From the NCBI RefSeq assembly GCF_001584165.1, contig NZ_CP013233.1, positions 4,534,620 to 4,598,619 of the forward strand: a DNA stretch of 64,000 nucleotides. The letters are read 5' to 3'. How positions within the stretch are numbered: position 1 is the stretch's first letter; each line of letters begins with the position of its first letter. Made by a program: the position numbers and the translations under genes. Source of the stretch: Collimonas arenae. GTDB taxonomy: Bacteria > Pseudomonadota > Gammaproteobacteria > Burkholderiales > Burkholderiaceae_D. Of the stretch, positions 27,939 through 37,077 are shown one piece after another. The notes below the pieces were generated by a model. It searched no databases, had not been told where the DNA came from, and saw only the letters and a program-made list of their open reading frames with translations.

Positions 27939-29270
27939 ATGAACCGACCCCTGCTACTCAAAACCCTGGCAATTGTTGTCCTGACTTTGCTGATCCTGAT
28001 CCCACTGGGGCTGATCCGCGACACCGTCCAGGATCGCCAACAGCATCGGCAGGAAGCGGTGGCGTCGATCGCTGCCAGCTATGCCGGGAGCCAGACCGTC
28101 ACCGGACCGATCCTGGTGGTGCCGTACAAGATCCGGATCGACGAATTGACGGGGCAGGATGCCGGCGGCAAGAAAACCTACAGCAGCCGCACCGAAGACC
28201 GGCAATATCTGTTCTTCCCGAAAGACCTGCAGATGCAGGGCAAGCTGCTGCCGGCCGAACGCTATCGCGGCCTGCACAAGGTGCATGTGTATGAGTTGCA
28301 AAGCCTAGCCAGCGGCAGCATCGAATTTGATTTGCCTTCCCCGGCAAAGCTGGAGGCCGACCGGATCAGCCTGCAACAGCCTTACCTGTCGATCGGCATC
28401 AGCGATGTGCGCGGCCTGGTCGGTTCACCGACGTTCAAGATCGATGCCAAGCCACTGCCGGTGGAACAAGGCGCCGGCAGCTTCGGCTCAGGCATGCATG
28501 TCAATCTGCCGGCCGCCACGCTGAACAACGGCGGCAAGTTCGATTTCTCGCTTGACCTGACCCTGGCCGGTACCGAGAACCTGGCGATCACGCCGCTGGC
28601 CGACAACAACCGCATCGAACTGGCGTCAAGCTGGCCGCATCCGCAATTCGGCGGCAGCTTCCTGCCACGGACGCGCGAGATTTCGGATAAAGGTTTCCAC
28701 GCAGTGTGGGAAGTGTCGTCGCTGGCTTCCGGTGCACAACGGGCGTTGCTCACCGGTAGTGGCAGCAGGAGTAGCGTGGAGAATCTGGAAATCCAGCTGG
28801 CAGAACCAGTGAACATTTATTCACAAGCCGATCGCGCCACCAAGTACGGCCTGCTGTTCGTGTTGCTGACCTTCGTCGGTTTCTTCATCTTTGAAACCAT
28901 CAAGCAACTGCCGATCCATCCGATCCAGTATCTGCTGGTCGGCCTCGGACTGGCGATCTTCTTCCTGCTACTGGTCAGCCTGTCCGAACACATTGAATTC
29001 TGGATCGCCTACCTGATCGCCAGCGTCGCCTGTATCGGCCTCCTCGGCTTCTATCTGTCGCAAGTGCTGCGCAGCGTCGCCCGCGCGCTCGGCTTCAGCG
29101 CCATGCTGACGCTACTGTATGGCACACTGTATGGCTTGCTGGTTTCGGAAGATAACGCGCTGCTGCTGGGTAGTCTGATGCTGTTCGTGATCCTGGCGAT
29201 CATCATGACCGTCACCCGCAAGATCGACTGGTATCAAACCGCAACCCTGAAAATCGCCACGGACGAGTAA
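27939..29270 (+). CDS. creD: CreD-type inner membrane protein
   Basis: CreB-regulated inner-membrane protein of unknown biochemical role, linked in other bacteria to colicin tolerance and envelope or beta-lactam stress. It has one N-terminal helix (LLLKTLAIVVLTLLILIPLG), a large periplasmic domain of about 270 residues including TGPILVVPYK and ELASSWPHPQFGGSFLP, and about five C-terminal helices with FVLLTFVGFFIFE and the HPIQYLLVGL motif typical of CreD. I take the ATG at 27939 (443 residues), preceded by GAGAGA, over an upstream in-frame start. It follows a perfect cre-tag. Confidence 0.92.
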   Translation: MNRPLLLKTLAIVVLTLLILIPLGLIRDTVQDRQQHRQEAVASIAASYAGSQTVTGPILVVPYKIRIDELTGQDAGGKKTYSSRTEDRQYLFFPKDLQMQGKLLPAERYRGLHKVHVYELQSLASGSIEFDLPSPAKLEADRISLQQPYLSIGISDVRGLVGSPTFKIDAKPLPVEQGAGSFGSGMHVNLPAATLNNGGKFDFSLDLTLAGTENLAITPLADNNRIELASSWPHPQFGGSFLPRTREISDKGFHAVWEVSSLASGAQRALLTGSGSRSSVENLEIQLAEPVNIYSQADRATKYGLLFVLLTFVGFFIFETIKQLPIHPIQYLLVGLGLAIFFLLLVSLSEHIEFWIAYLIASVACIGLLGFYLSQVLRSVARALGFSAMLTLLYGTLYGLLVSEDNALLLGSLMLFVILAIIMTVTRKIDWYQTATLKIATDE

Positions 29271-29296
29271 ACGCTGCAGTGGCCTGCTTGCAGCGT
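29271..29296. terminator. Hairpin between convergent creD and YbaK-type genes
   Basis: Stem ACGCTGCA (29271-29278) with TGCAGCGT (29289-29296) fills the 29-bp gap between the two stop codons. There is no T-run on either side, so efficiency is uncertain. Confidence 0.4.
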
Positions 29297-29299
29297 CAA

Positions 29300-29787
29300 T
29301 CAGGCCCGTAACGCAACGTCCGCCACCGGCGCCGCAGTCATCGACACCAGTTGCTGCGGCGTCAGGTTGAATACCGCATGGGGATGTCCAGCTGCGGCCC
29401 AGACACTGTCAAGCCCCAGCAGATCCTCATCGATCAACATCACCGTCTTGCCAACATGACCGATTGGACAGACGCCGCCTATCGCGTAACCGATGCGCTC
29501 CTTGACGAAGCGTGCATCGGCTTTTCCTAACGGCCCCACAATTGCCGCCACCTTGGCTTCATCGACACGATTGCTGCCGCTCGCCACCACCATCACCGCG
29601 GCATCGTCGGCCAGGCGCCGAAACACAATCGACTTGGCAATCTCGGCCACACTGCAACCCAGTCCGGCGGCTGCCTCGGCTGAGGTCTTGCCGGTTTCCG
29701 AGAGCATGACGACTTGCTTGTCGTGGCCGATTTCGGCCAGCAGATCGGCGACGCGTTGTGCGGTGTCGGGAGTTTTTGATTTTCCAT
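29300..29787 (-). CDS. YbaK/EbsC-type aminoacyl-tRNA deacylase (frameshift)
   Basis: Single-domain editing deacylase of the YbaK/ProX fold, which removes mischarged amino acids such as alanine or cysteine from tRNA(Pro). Conserved segments are EIAKSIVFRRLADDAAVMVV, with the lysine that contacts substrate, and YAIGGVCPIGH in the C-terminal half. The frame breaks in the run opposite 29773-29777: one more A turns KLPTPHN into KTPDTAQRVADLLAEIG. The repaired protein is 162 residues from the ATG at 29787, the normal family length. It lies after the HMG-CoA lyase gene and converges with creD. Confidence 0.85.
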
Positions 29788-29834
29788 ATTTACGCTATCC
29801 ACATTGCATGAAACAGATGATCATTATGCCTGCA

Positions 29835-30746
29835 TCAGCCGGCCATCCGCTTCGCCGCAATCGCATTGCCGGCCCGGCTGACGGCCTTGCGTCCCAAGTG
29901 CTTCGAAATGAACTGGCCGGCATCCACCACCGCATCAAGATCGATGCCGGTTTCGATACCCAATCCCTGCATCATGTACAACACATCTTCCGACGACACG
30001 TTGCCGGTTGCGCCCTTGGCATACGGGCAGCCACCTAAACCGGCGACTGAAGAGTGATAAATGGAAATACCGACTTCCAGGCTGGCGTAGATGTTGGCCA
30101 ATGCCTGGCCGTAGGTGTCGTGGAAATGGCCGGACAGGCGCTCAATCGGGAATTCCTGCACCAACCTTTGCATCACTGTGTGGACTTTGTTCGGCGTGGC
30201 GACGCCGATGGTGTCGGCGATATCGATTTCATCGCAGCCGAGGTCGCGCAGGCGATGCAGCACGTCAACCACCGAGTCGATGCCGACTTCGCCCTGATAA
30301 GGACAACCAAATACGCAGCTGATGCTGCCACGCAGGCGTTTGCCTTCCTGCTTGGCGACCCGCGCGACTTCGCGGAAGCGCTCGATCGATTCGGCGATTG
30401 AGCAGTTGATGTTCTTTTGCGAGAACGCCTCGGATGCGGCGCCGAAAATCACCATCTCGTCAGCACCGGCGGCCAGTGCAGCTTCCAGGCCTTTCATGTT
30501 CGGCACCAGCGCGGAATAAATCACGCCAGGCTTGCGCTGGATGGCCGCCATCACTTCCGCCGAGGTGGCCATTTGCGGCACCCATTTTGGCGACACAAAT
30601 GAGGCCGCTTCAATGTTGACGAAACCGGCTTTGGTGAGCTGATCCACAAGCGCGATTTTCACGTCCGCCGGGATGGTTTCCTTTTCGTTTTGCAGGCCGT
30701 CACGCGGTCCGACTTCAACGATTTTCACTTTGCTGGGGAATGTCAT
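29835..30746 (-). CDS. liuE: Hydroxymethylglutaryl-CoA lyase
   Basis: Last step of leucine degradation: cleaves HMG-CoA to acetyl-CoA and acetoacetate. The 303-residue TIM-barrel protein has VEVGPRDGLQNE at the start (metal-binding aspartate), the GHFHDTYGQALAN segment with metal histidines, and the catalytic loop GLGGCPYAKGATGNVSSED with its cysteine. The gene is also called mvaB or hmgL elsewhere. It starts 19 bp after the ghrA-type gene and is in the same direction as the carboxylase, dehydrogenase and hydratase genes of the pathway. Confidence 0.94.
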   Translation of the reverse strand: MTFPSKVKIVEVGPRDGLQNEKETIPADVKIALVDQLTKAGFVNIEAASFVSPKWVPQMATSAEVMAAIQRKPGVIYSALVPNMKGLEAALAAGADEMVIFGAASEAFSQKNINCSIAESIERFREVARVAKQEGKRLRGSISCVFGCPYQGEVGIDSVVDVLHRLRDLGCDEIDIADTIGVATPNKVHTVMQRLVQEFPIERLSGHFHDTYGQALANIYASLEVGISIYHSSVAGLGGCPYAKGATGNVSSEDVLYMMQGLGIETGIDLDAVVDAGQFISKHLGRKAVSRAGNAIAAKRMAG

Positions 30747-30765
30747 GGCTTGCCTCGTAATTGTT

Positions 30766-31706
30766 CTAGTATCCGTTGCTGCGATCGATGATGCCGCTCA
30801 CCGTCTTGCCTTGTTCCAGCAACTGTATCTTGGCGCAAATCTGCTGCACCGAATCTTCATCCACCGTAATGGCGGAGATATGCGGCGTAATGCTGATGCG
30901 CGGCTCCTCCCAGAACGGATGTCCTGGCGGCAGCGGTTCCTGCTCGAACACATCCAGCGTCGCCGCGGCGATCTGGCCTTCGTGGATCAGCGCCAGCAAA
31001 TCGGCCTCGACCACATGGCCGCCGCGCGCAACGTTGATCAGATAGGCGCCTTCTGCGCCCTTCTGCAATTTTTCCATATTTTTCCGATTGACGATGCCGC
31101 GCGTGGCGTCGGTCAACGGCAAGATGCAAACCAGCACTCGCGACGCCCGCAGGAATTCGTCGAGCGCATCGTCGCCAACAAAATTGCGTACGCCCGGCAA
31201 CTCCTTGGGAGTGCGGCTCCAGCCGTTCAACGGAAATTCGAAATGCGCCAATGCCGCGGCAATACGCGAACCGAGTACGCCCAGGCCGAGGATGCCGATG
31301 CTGAAATCGCGCTTGCTCGGCTCCGGCAACGGCCGCCATTCGCGGCGTGCAGCCTGTTGCCGATAGATATCGTAACGGCCGAAATAGCCTAGTACCGCAT
31401 GCGTGACATAACTGGCCATCTGGATCGCCATTCCCCCGTCTTCGATACGGATCAGCGGTACGCCGGCGGGCAGTGCGTCACCCAGTTTCAGGATTGCATC
31501 GACACCGGCACCGAGGTTGAAGATGGCTTTGAGATCGCTGCGTCCTTGCAGCATGGCCGGCGGTGGGCGCCACACCAGTGCGTAGTCAGCGGGGGCGTTG
31601 TCGCCTTCCCGCCAGAAACGAACTTCGGCTTGCGGCAATGCCTTGCCGAAATCGGCGATCCAGCGCTCGAAATCGCTGCCTGGGGTACGTAACACAGGAT
31701 TTTCAC
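30766..31706 (-). CDS. ghrA: Glyoxylate/hydroxypyruvate reductase A (frameshift at N-terminus)
   Basis: NAD(P)H-dependent 2-hydroxyacid dehydrogenase that reduces glyoxylate and hydroxypyruvate. The Rossmann motif is GILGLGVLGSRIA near residue 143. The catalytic arginine is in LINVARGGHVVEADL, the glutamate in DVFEQEPLP and the histidine in ITPHISA. A GTG at 31706 starts MKILCYVP, which must switch frame at 31679-31680 (one more C on the plus strand) to continue GSDFERWIADFGKALP. The repaired length is 313 residues (E. coli GhrA 312). It stands between MCC alpha and HMG-CoA lyase, an unusual partner for leucine genes. Confidence 0.88.
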
Positions 31707-31761
31707 TGTTGGGCCTCTTGCTTTTTACAACGCGAATGCGATGGCGTTTACTCTATGGGCC

Positions 31762-31827
31762 GTTAACTGGGGTCAGAGTAATTTACGACGATGAAACTGT
31801 CGTAAAAAAACTCTGACCCCACTTAAC
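31762..31827. repeat. GGGGTCAGAGT hairpin repeat inside the liu/bio gene run
   Basis: Arms GTTAACTGGGGTCAGAGT (31762-31779) and ACTCTGACCCCACTTAAC (31810-31827) pair with one mismatch. The inner stem is TTTACGAC/GTCGTAAA, a different sequence from the other three copies but still paired. Only the hairpin part of the composite element is present. It lies in the 141-bp gap between MCC alpha and ghrA and may act as an RNA processing or attenuation point. Confidence 0.7.
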
Positions 31828-31847
31828 TCTTGATCCCGCTTAACTCT

Positions 31848-33866
31848 CTATGCCGGCTTAAATACCAGCAACTGCGCCGATTCGCTGACCTGGTCGCCGA
31901 CCGCATACAGCAGTTCTTCGACCAAGCCATCGGCCGGAGCGGCGATGGTGTGTTCCATCTTCATCGCTTCCATGATCAGCAATGGTGCGCCTTTTTTTAC
32001 TTGCTCGCCTTGCGTCACCAATAGCGCCACGATCTTGCCTGGCATCGGCGCTGTCAGACGGCCGCCTTCGGCTTCGGCGTCGCCGGCATGCAGCATCGGA
32101 TCGACATAGCCGAGCACATAATGGCTACCGCCATGGAACACGTGGAACTGCTCACCCTGGCGCACCACGGTGCCGCTCACGGTTCTGTCGCCAAGGCTGA
32201 TTTCGATGGCGTTGCCATTCTGCTGCAATACGGTCATCTGGTTGAATTGTTGTCCTTGATGCTGCGCGTGATGCAGCAGCCAACGCCCGGCTTCGTACAT
32301 GACATCCACCGGGCTGGCGGTGCCGTCATCGACAAACGCCAGCCGCCGTTGCAGGCTGCCGTTCAAGCGCCAGCCGTCGGTATTGGTCCACGGATCGCTG
32401 CCGGCATTGTTGACGGCGTTGCGTTCCGACAGCAGCAACGATGCAGAAGCCAGCGCCAGCACTTCAATCGCAACCGGAGCCGCAGCCGGAAACAACGCAT
32501 CGTGATGCCGTTCGATCAAACCGGTATCCAGGTCGGCTTCGGAAAACGCCTTGCTGCCGATCAGGCGCTGCAGGAATTTGACATTGCTGGCCAGGCCGAC
32601 GATCTGATATTCAGCCAAGGCCTTCGCCATGGCCGCCAGCGCCTGTTCCCGGTCCTGGCCCCAGACGATCAGTTTGGCGATCATCGGATCGTAGAAAGGT
32701 GAGATCGCATCGCCCTCGCGCACGCCGGAATCGATACGCACAATGCTGGCGCTGGATTGGCTGACGATGAATTCGTTAGCCGCAGGCGTGCGCAAATGAC
32801 GCAGGGTACCGATCGACGGCAGGAATCCTTTATCCGGATTTTCTGCATAGATCCGCGCTTCCAGCGCATGGCCGCTCAGCTTCAGTTGCTCTTGCTTGAG
32901 CGGCAGCGGTTGGCCCGCGGCGACGCGCAATTGCCACTCGACCAGATCGAGGCCGGTAATCATTTCAGTGACTGGATGTTCAACCTGCAAGCGGGTATTC
33001 ATTTCCATGAAATAAAAAGAACCATCCTGGTTGGCGATGAATTCGACCGTGCCGGCGCCGACATAGCCGACCGCCTTGGCCGCGGCTACCGCCGCTTCGC
33101 CCATCGCACGTCGGCGTTCTGCCGTCATGCCCGGCGCCGGCGCTTCTTCCAGGACTTTCTGGTGACGCCGCTGTACTGAACAATCGCGTTCGAACAGGTA
33201 GACGCAATCGCCCTGGGTATCGGCGAAGACCTGGATTTCGATGTGACGCGGCCGGGTCAGGTATCTTTCCACCAGCACCTTGTCGTCGCCAAAACTGTTG
33301 ATCGCCTCGCGTTTGCAGGATGCCAGCGCGGCCTTGAAATCGGCGCTCTGCTCGACGATACGCATGCCCTTGCCGCCACCGCCGGCACTGGCCTTGAGCA
33401 GCACCGGATAGGTGATCTTGTCGGCTTCGGTCTGCAGGAACTCGGCATCCTGATTGTCGCCATGATAGCCAGGCACTAGCGGCACCTTAGCCTTTTCCAT
33501 CAAGGCCTTGGCCGCCGATTTCGACCCCATCGCAGAGATCGCGCTGGCTGGCGGGCCAATGAACACCAGGCCGGCCTTGGCGCAGGCATCGGCGAACTGC
33601 GCATTCTCCGACAGGAAGCCATAACCGGGGTGGATGGCCTGAGCGCCGGTGGCGAGCGCCACTTCGATGATCTTGTCGGCGCGCAGATAGCTTTCCTTGG
33701 CCGCAGGCGGGCCGATCAGGACCGCTTCGTCGCATACCGCAACGTGCTTGGCGCCAGCATCGGCTTCCGAATACACGGCTACGGTCTTGATGCCCATGCG
33801 TCGTGCGGTGGCAGCCACGCGGCAGGCGATCTCGCCGCGGTTGGCAATCAGGATTTTAGTGAACAT
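31848..33866 (-). CDS. liuD: Methylcrotonyl-CoA carboxylase alpha (biotin-containing) subunit
   Basis: Biotin carboxylase and carrier subunit of 3-methylcrotonyl-CoA carboxylase, which makes 3-methylglutaconyl-CoA in leucine degradation. Residues 1-450 are the biotin carboxylase (FTKILIANRGEIACRVAATA; ATP-grasp loop GGGGKGM; VEHPVTEMITGLDLVEWQL). Residues 450-600 are the BT region and 600-672 the biotin carrier domain, with the biotinylated lysine K636 in EAMKMEH. Length 672 fits MccA. It begins 19 bp after bioB and is separated from its beta subunit gene by about 9.5 kb that contains the biotin genes, so cofactor and enzyme genes are interleaved. Confidence 0.93.
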   Translation of the reverse strand: MFTKILIANRGEIACRVAATARRMGIKTVAVYSEADAGAKHVAVCDEAVLIGPPAAKESYLRADKIIEVALATGAQAIHPGYGFLSENAQFADACAKAGLVFIGPPASAISAMGSKSAAKALMEKAKVPLVPGYHGDNQDAEFLQTEADKITYPVLLKASAGGGGKGMRIVEQSADFKAALASCKREAINSFGDDKVLVERYLTRPRHIEIQVFADTQGDCVYLFERDCSVQRRHQKVLEEAPAPGMTAERRRAMGEAAVAAAKAVGYVGAGTVEFIANQDGSFYFMEMNTRLQVEHPVTEMITGLDLVEWQLRVAAGQPLPLKQEQLKLSGHALEARIYAENPDKGFLPSIGTLRHLRTPAANEFIVSQSSASIVRIDSGVREGDAISPFYDPMIAKLIVWGQDREQALAAMAKALAEYQIVGLASNVKFLQRLIGSKAFSEADLDTGLIERHHDALFPAAAPVAIEVLALASASLLLSERNAVNNAGSDPWTNTDGWRLNGSLQRRLAFVDDGTASPVDVMYEAGRWLLHHAQHQGQQFNQMTVLQQNGNAIEISLGDRTVSGTVVRQGEQFHVFHGGSHYVLGYVDPMLHAGDAEAEGGRLTAPMPGKIVALLVTQGEQVKKGAPLLIMEAMKMEHTIAAPADGLVEELLYAVGDQVSESAQLLVFKPA

Positions 33867-33885
33867 GCTGTCTCCTCCTCTTTTT

Positions 33886-34929
33886 TTATTGTTTTGCCGT
33901 GCTGTCGGCGGTTACTTCGCAGCGCGCGTCAAAGACCGACGAACGTGAATGCATGCCAAGCCGCTCCAGCAATGCGCGGTCTTCCTCAACTTCCGGATTG
34001 CCGGTGGTGAGCAGCTTGTCGCCGTAGAAAATCGAGTTGGCGCCGGCCAGGAAACACAGGGCCTGGATGCCGTCACCCATTTGCCGGCGGCCAGCCGACA
34101 GACGCACGCGCGCCTTCGGCATGGTGATGCGCGCGACCGCCACGGTGCGGACGAATTCGAACAGGTCGATCGGTGCGATACCGTGCAGCGGCGTGCCTTC
34201 AACCTGCACCAGATTGTTGACCGGCACCGATTCAGGATATGGCTCCAGGTTGGCCAATTGCGCTACCAGGCCGGCGCGCTGCAGGCGCGATTCACCCATG
34301 CCGACGATGCCGCCGCAGCACACCTTGATGCCGGCGCCGCGCACGCTGTCGAGCGTGTCGAGGCGATTCTGGTAATCGCGGGTGGTGATGATGTCGCCGT
34401 AGATTTCCGGAGCGGTGTCGAGATTGTGGTTGTAATAGTCGAGGCCGGCATTCTTCAGGCGTTCAGCGTGGCCTTCGCCCAGCATGCCCAAAGTGGCGCA
34501 GGTTTCCAGGCCGAGCGCCTTGACTTCGCGCACCATTTCCTCAACCTTTTCCAGATCGCGGTTTTTCGGCTCGCGCCAAGCTGCGCCCATGCAGAACCGG
34601 GTGGCGCCATGCGCCTTGGCCTGGCGCGCCGCATCCAGCACGGTATCCAGCGGCAGCATCTTTTGTGCGGTGACGCCGGTGTCGTAGCGTGCCGCTTGCG
34701 GGCAGTAGCCGCAATCTTCGGGACAGCCGCCGGTCTTGATCGACAGCAGCGTCGCCAGTTCGACTTCGTTCGGATCGAAATTCTCGCGATGCACCTGCTG
34801 CGCCTTGAACAGCAATTCATTGAACGGCATGTTGAACAGGTCCAGCACGGCTTGCACAGGCCACTTGGCATCGGCAGGCAGCACCAGCGGCTTGGCGGCT
34901 GGTTGGAATGTAATTGGTTGCGATGACAT
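33886..34929 (-). CDS. bioB: Biotin synthase
   Basis: Radical-SAM enzyme that inserts sulfur into dethiobiotin to make biotin. The 347-residue protein has the [4Fe-4S] motif CPEDCGYC (C69, C73, C76), the SAM-binding segment [11 protein letters not shown], the NHNLDT motif near residue 168 and the C-terminal [15 protein letters not shown] region. It is complete. The gene begins 32 bp after bioD and is followed 19 bp later by the MCC alpha gene, so biotin made here can serve a carboxylase from the same transcript. Confidence 0.96.
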   Translation of the reverse strand: MSSQPITFQPAAKPLVLPADAKWPVQAVLDLFNMPFNELLFKAQQVHRENFDPNEVELATLLSIKTGGCPEDCGYCPQAARYDTGVTAQKMLPLDTVLDAARQAKAHGATRFCMGAAWREPKNRDLEKVEEMVREVKALGLETCATLGMLGEGHAERLKNAGLDYYNHNLDTAPEIYGDIITTRDYQNRLDTLDSVRGAGIKVCCGGIVGMGESRLQRAGLVAQLANLEPYPESVPVNNLVQVEGTPLHGIAPIDLFEFVRTVAVARITMPKARVRLSAGRRQMGDGIQALCFLAGANSIFYGDKLLTTGNPEVEEDRALLERLGMHSRSSVFDARCEVTADSTAKQ

Positions 34930-34961
34930 GATCTAACTTCCTTTGTGTTGAGGGAATAGGG

Positions 34962-35705
34962 TTAAGAGTGAATGCCGGATGGCAGCGGCCAACCCGGCAG
35001 ACATGAAAAATCGAGATGGTCGGCGGCGGCCTTGACCAGCGCCCTGGCAGGCAATTTGGGTATGCGCGGCACGTGGCCCAGAAATGGTGCCTGAATGCGG
35101 CTCTTCAGTGCTGCGATATTGGCATCGCCGTTGAGCATTGCCGTGTCGACCGTATTGGCGACCCAGCCGGCAAGCTGCAAGCCGCGCGCGGCGATGGCCT
35201 CAACGGTCAGCATGGCATGGTTGATGCAGCCGAGCCGCAATCCCACCACCAGTACCACAGGCAAACCGAGCTGCTGGGCCAGATCGGCGGTATCGTGTTT
35301 GTCGTTGAGCGGCACGCGGAAGCCGCCAACGCCTTCCACCACCACGGCATCGGCCAAGCTGGTGAGCTGCCGGTAACAAACCAGGATATGTTCCAGTTCA
35401 ATCGTCCGTTGTTCCTGCGCTGCGGCGATATGTGGCGCAGTCGGTTGGCGCAGCAGAAACGGCGTCGTCAATTCCTGCGGCAACGTCACGCTGGCTTCCG
35501 CCGCCAAGATATCAGCATCGTCATTGTGCCAGACGCCGTCGCGCAGTTCGGCGCCAGCGGCCACAGGCTTCATGCCAGCACTGCGGACACCGGTCTTGGT
35601 CAGTGCGTGCAACAGTGCGCCGGCAATCAGTGTCTTGCCGATTTCGGTGTCGGTGCCGGCGATGAACCAGGCGGCCTTCGAAAGGTTTGCAATCGGATTA
35701 ATCAT
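34962..35705 (-). CDS. bioD: Dethiobiotin synthetase
   Basis: ATP-dependent enzyme that closes the ureido ring of 7,8-diaminopelargonate with CO2. It is a P-loop protein with GTDTEIGKT at about residues 18-26, the substrate loop VEGVGGFRVPLND near 122 and VLVVGLRLGCINHAMLT. The 247-residue length is usual. Its ATG overlaps the end of bioA by eight bases (ATGATTAA), the same arrangement as at two other junctions in this operon. Confidence 0.95.
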   Translation of the reverse strand: MINPIANLSKAAWFIAGTDTEIGKTLIAGALLHALTKTGVRSAGMKPVAAGAELRDGVWHNDDADILAAEASVTLPQELTTPFLLRQPTAPHIAAAQEQRTIELEHILVCYRQLTSLADAVVVEGVGGFRVPLNDKHDTADLAQQLGLPVVLVVGLRLGCINHAMLTVEAIAARGLQLAGWVANTVDTAMLNGDANIAALKSRIQAPFLGHVPRIPKLPARALVKAAADHLDFSCLPGWPLPSGIHS

Positions 35706-37077
35706 GGCCGATCACGCTCTCAAAAACCGCTGCGGTGCGCGCCGCCAGCAAATCGATTTCCTCATCATCAAGGATGTACGGCGGCATCAGATAGACTGTC
35801 TTGCCGATCGGCCGCAGCAGCAATTCCTGCTCGACTGCATTGGCGAAAAAGCGCCGTGAAAAAGTCGCCGCCTGCGCCTTGTTGTCGATCGCTGCGTCGA
35901 ATGCCCAGATCATCCCGCGCTGGCGGAAGTGTCGCACTTTCGGATGCTGCGCCAACGGCTGCAGTGCGGCTGTAATGCGATGCGCGCGCTGGCGATTGGT
36001 GTTGATCACGTCGTCTTCGTCGAAGATCGCCAGCGTCGCAAGGGCGGCACGGCAAGCCAGCGGGTTGCCGGTGTAGGAGTGCGAGTGCAGGAAGCCGCGC
36101 GCCAGATCGTTATCGTAGAACGCCTGGTAGATTTCATCGCGCGTCATTACCAGCGACAACGGCAGGTAACCGCCGCTGATGCCTTTCGACAGGCACAGGA
36201 AATCCGGCCAGATCGGCGCCTCGCCGGACGCAGTGGCTTGTTCGGACGCAAAGAAAGTGCCGGTGCGGCCGCAGCCGACGGCGATTTCGTCAAAAATCAA
36301 ATGAACCTTGTAGCGATCGCACAATGCGCGCAGTTCGCGTAAATAAACCGGATCGTGCATCGCCATGCCGGTGGCGCATTGCACCAGCGGTTCGATGATG
36401 ATCGCAGCGATATGGCTGGAGCGCTGCTGCAGCAACTTCTCCAGCGTCGCGGCGGCGCGGCGCGCCACATCGGCGGCAGTCTCGCCGTCGCGCGCGGCAC
36501 GGGCATCGGGCGACGCCACCACGTGCGCCTGGCGCAACAGCGGACCGTAGGCATCGCGAAACAGCGGTACATCGGTCACTGCCAGCGCGCCGATGGTTTC
36601 ACCGTGATAGCTGCCCTTGAGGCAAACGAATTCCTGCTTGTCGGCATAGCCGGCGTTGCGCCACGCATGAAAACTCATCTTCAGTGCGATCTCGACCGCC
36701 GAAGCGCCATCAGACGCGTAGAAGCAGTGTCCCAATACATTGCCGGTGCGCGCCGCCAGTTGTTCCGACAATTGCACCACCGGTTCGTGCGTGAAGCCGG
36801 CCAGCATCGCATGCTCAAGTTGATCGAGTTGATCCTTCAACGCAGCATTGATGCGCGGATTGGCATGGCCGAACAGATTCACCCACCAGGAGCTGATCCC
36901 GTCCAGATAACGCTTGCCGTCGGTGTCATACAGCCAGGCGCCGCGGCCGCGGCTGACCGCGATCAGAGGCACCGTTTCATGGTGCTGCATCTGGGTGCAC
37001 GGATGCCAGACACTGGCCAGGCTACGCCGGACCAGCTCCGATTGCGGTGCAGGGAGATTTTTTTCAGATTTATTCAA
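35698..37077 (-). CDS. bioA: Adenosylmethionine-8-amino-7-oxononanoate aminotransferase
   Basis: PLP enzyme that converts KAPA to 7,8-diaminopelargonate using S-adenosylmethionine as amino donor. The 459-residue class III aminotransferase has WHPCTQMQ near the N-terminus, the YASDGASAVEIALKM cofactor segment, DEIAVGCGRTGTFFA near residue 255 and the lysine in LCLSKGISGGYLPLSLV. The start codon is TTG at 37077: the preceding ATG is followed at once by a stop. The TTG overlaps the bioF stop by eight bases (TTGAATAA). Confidence 0.94.
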   Translation of the reverse strand: MNKSEKNLPAPQSELVRRSLASVWHPCTQMQHHETVPLIAVSRGRGAWLYDTDGKRYLDGISSWWVNLFGHANPRINAALKDQLDQLEHAMLAGFTHEPVVQLSEQLAARTGNVLGHCFYASDGASAVEIALKMSFHAWRNAGYADKQEFVCLKGSYHGETIGALAVTDVPLFRDAYGPLLRQAHVVASPDARAARDGETAADVARRAAATLEKLLQQRSSHIAAIIIEPLVQCATGMAMHDPVYLRELRALCDRYKVHLIFDEIAVGCGRTGTFFASEQATASGEAPIWPDFLCLSKGISGGYLPLSLVMTRDEIYQAFYDNDLARGFLHSHSYTGNPLACRAALATLAIFDEDDVINTNRQRAHRITAALQPLAQHPKVRHFRQRGMIWAFDAAIDNKAQAATFSRRFFANAVEQELLLRPIGKTVYLMPPYILDDEEIDLLAARTAAVFESVIGHD

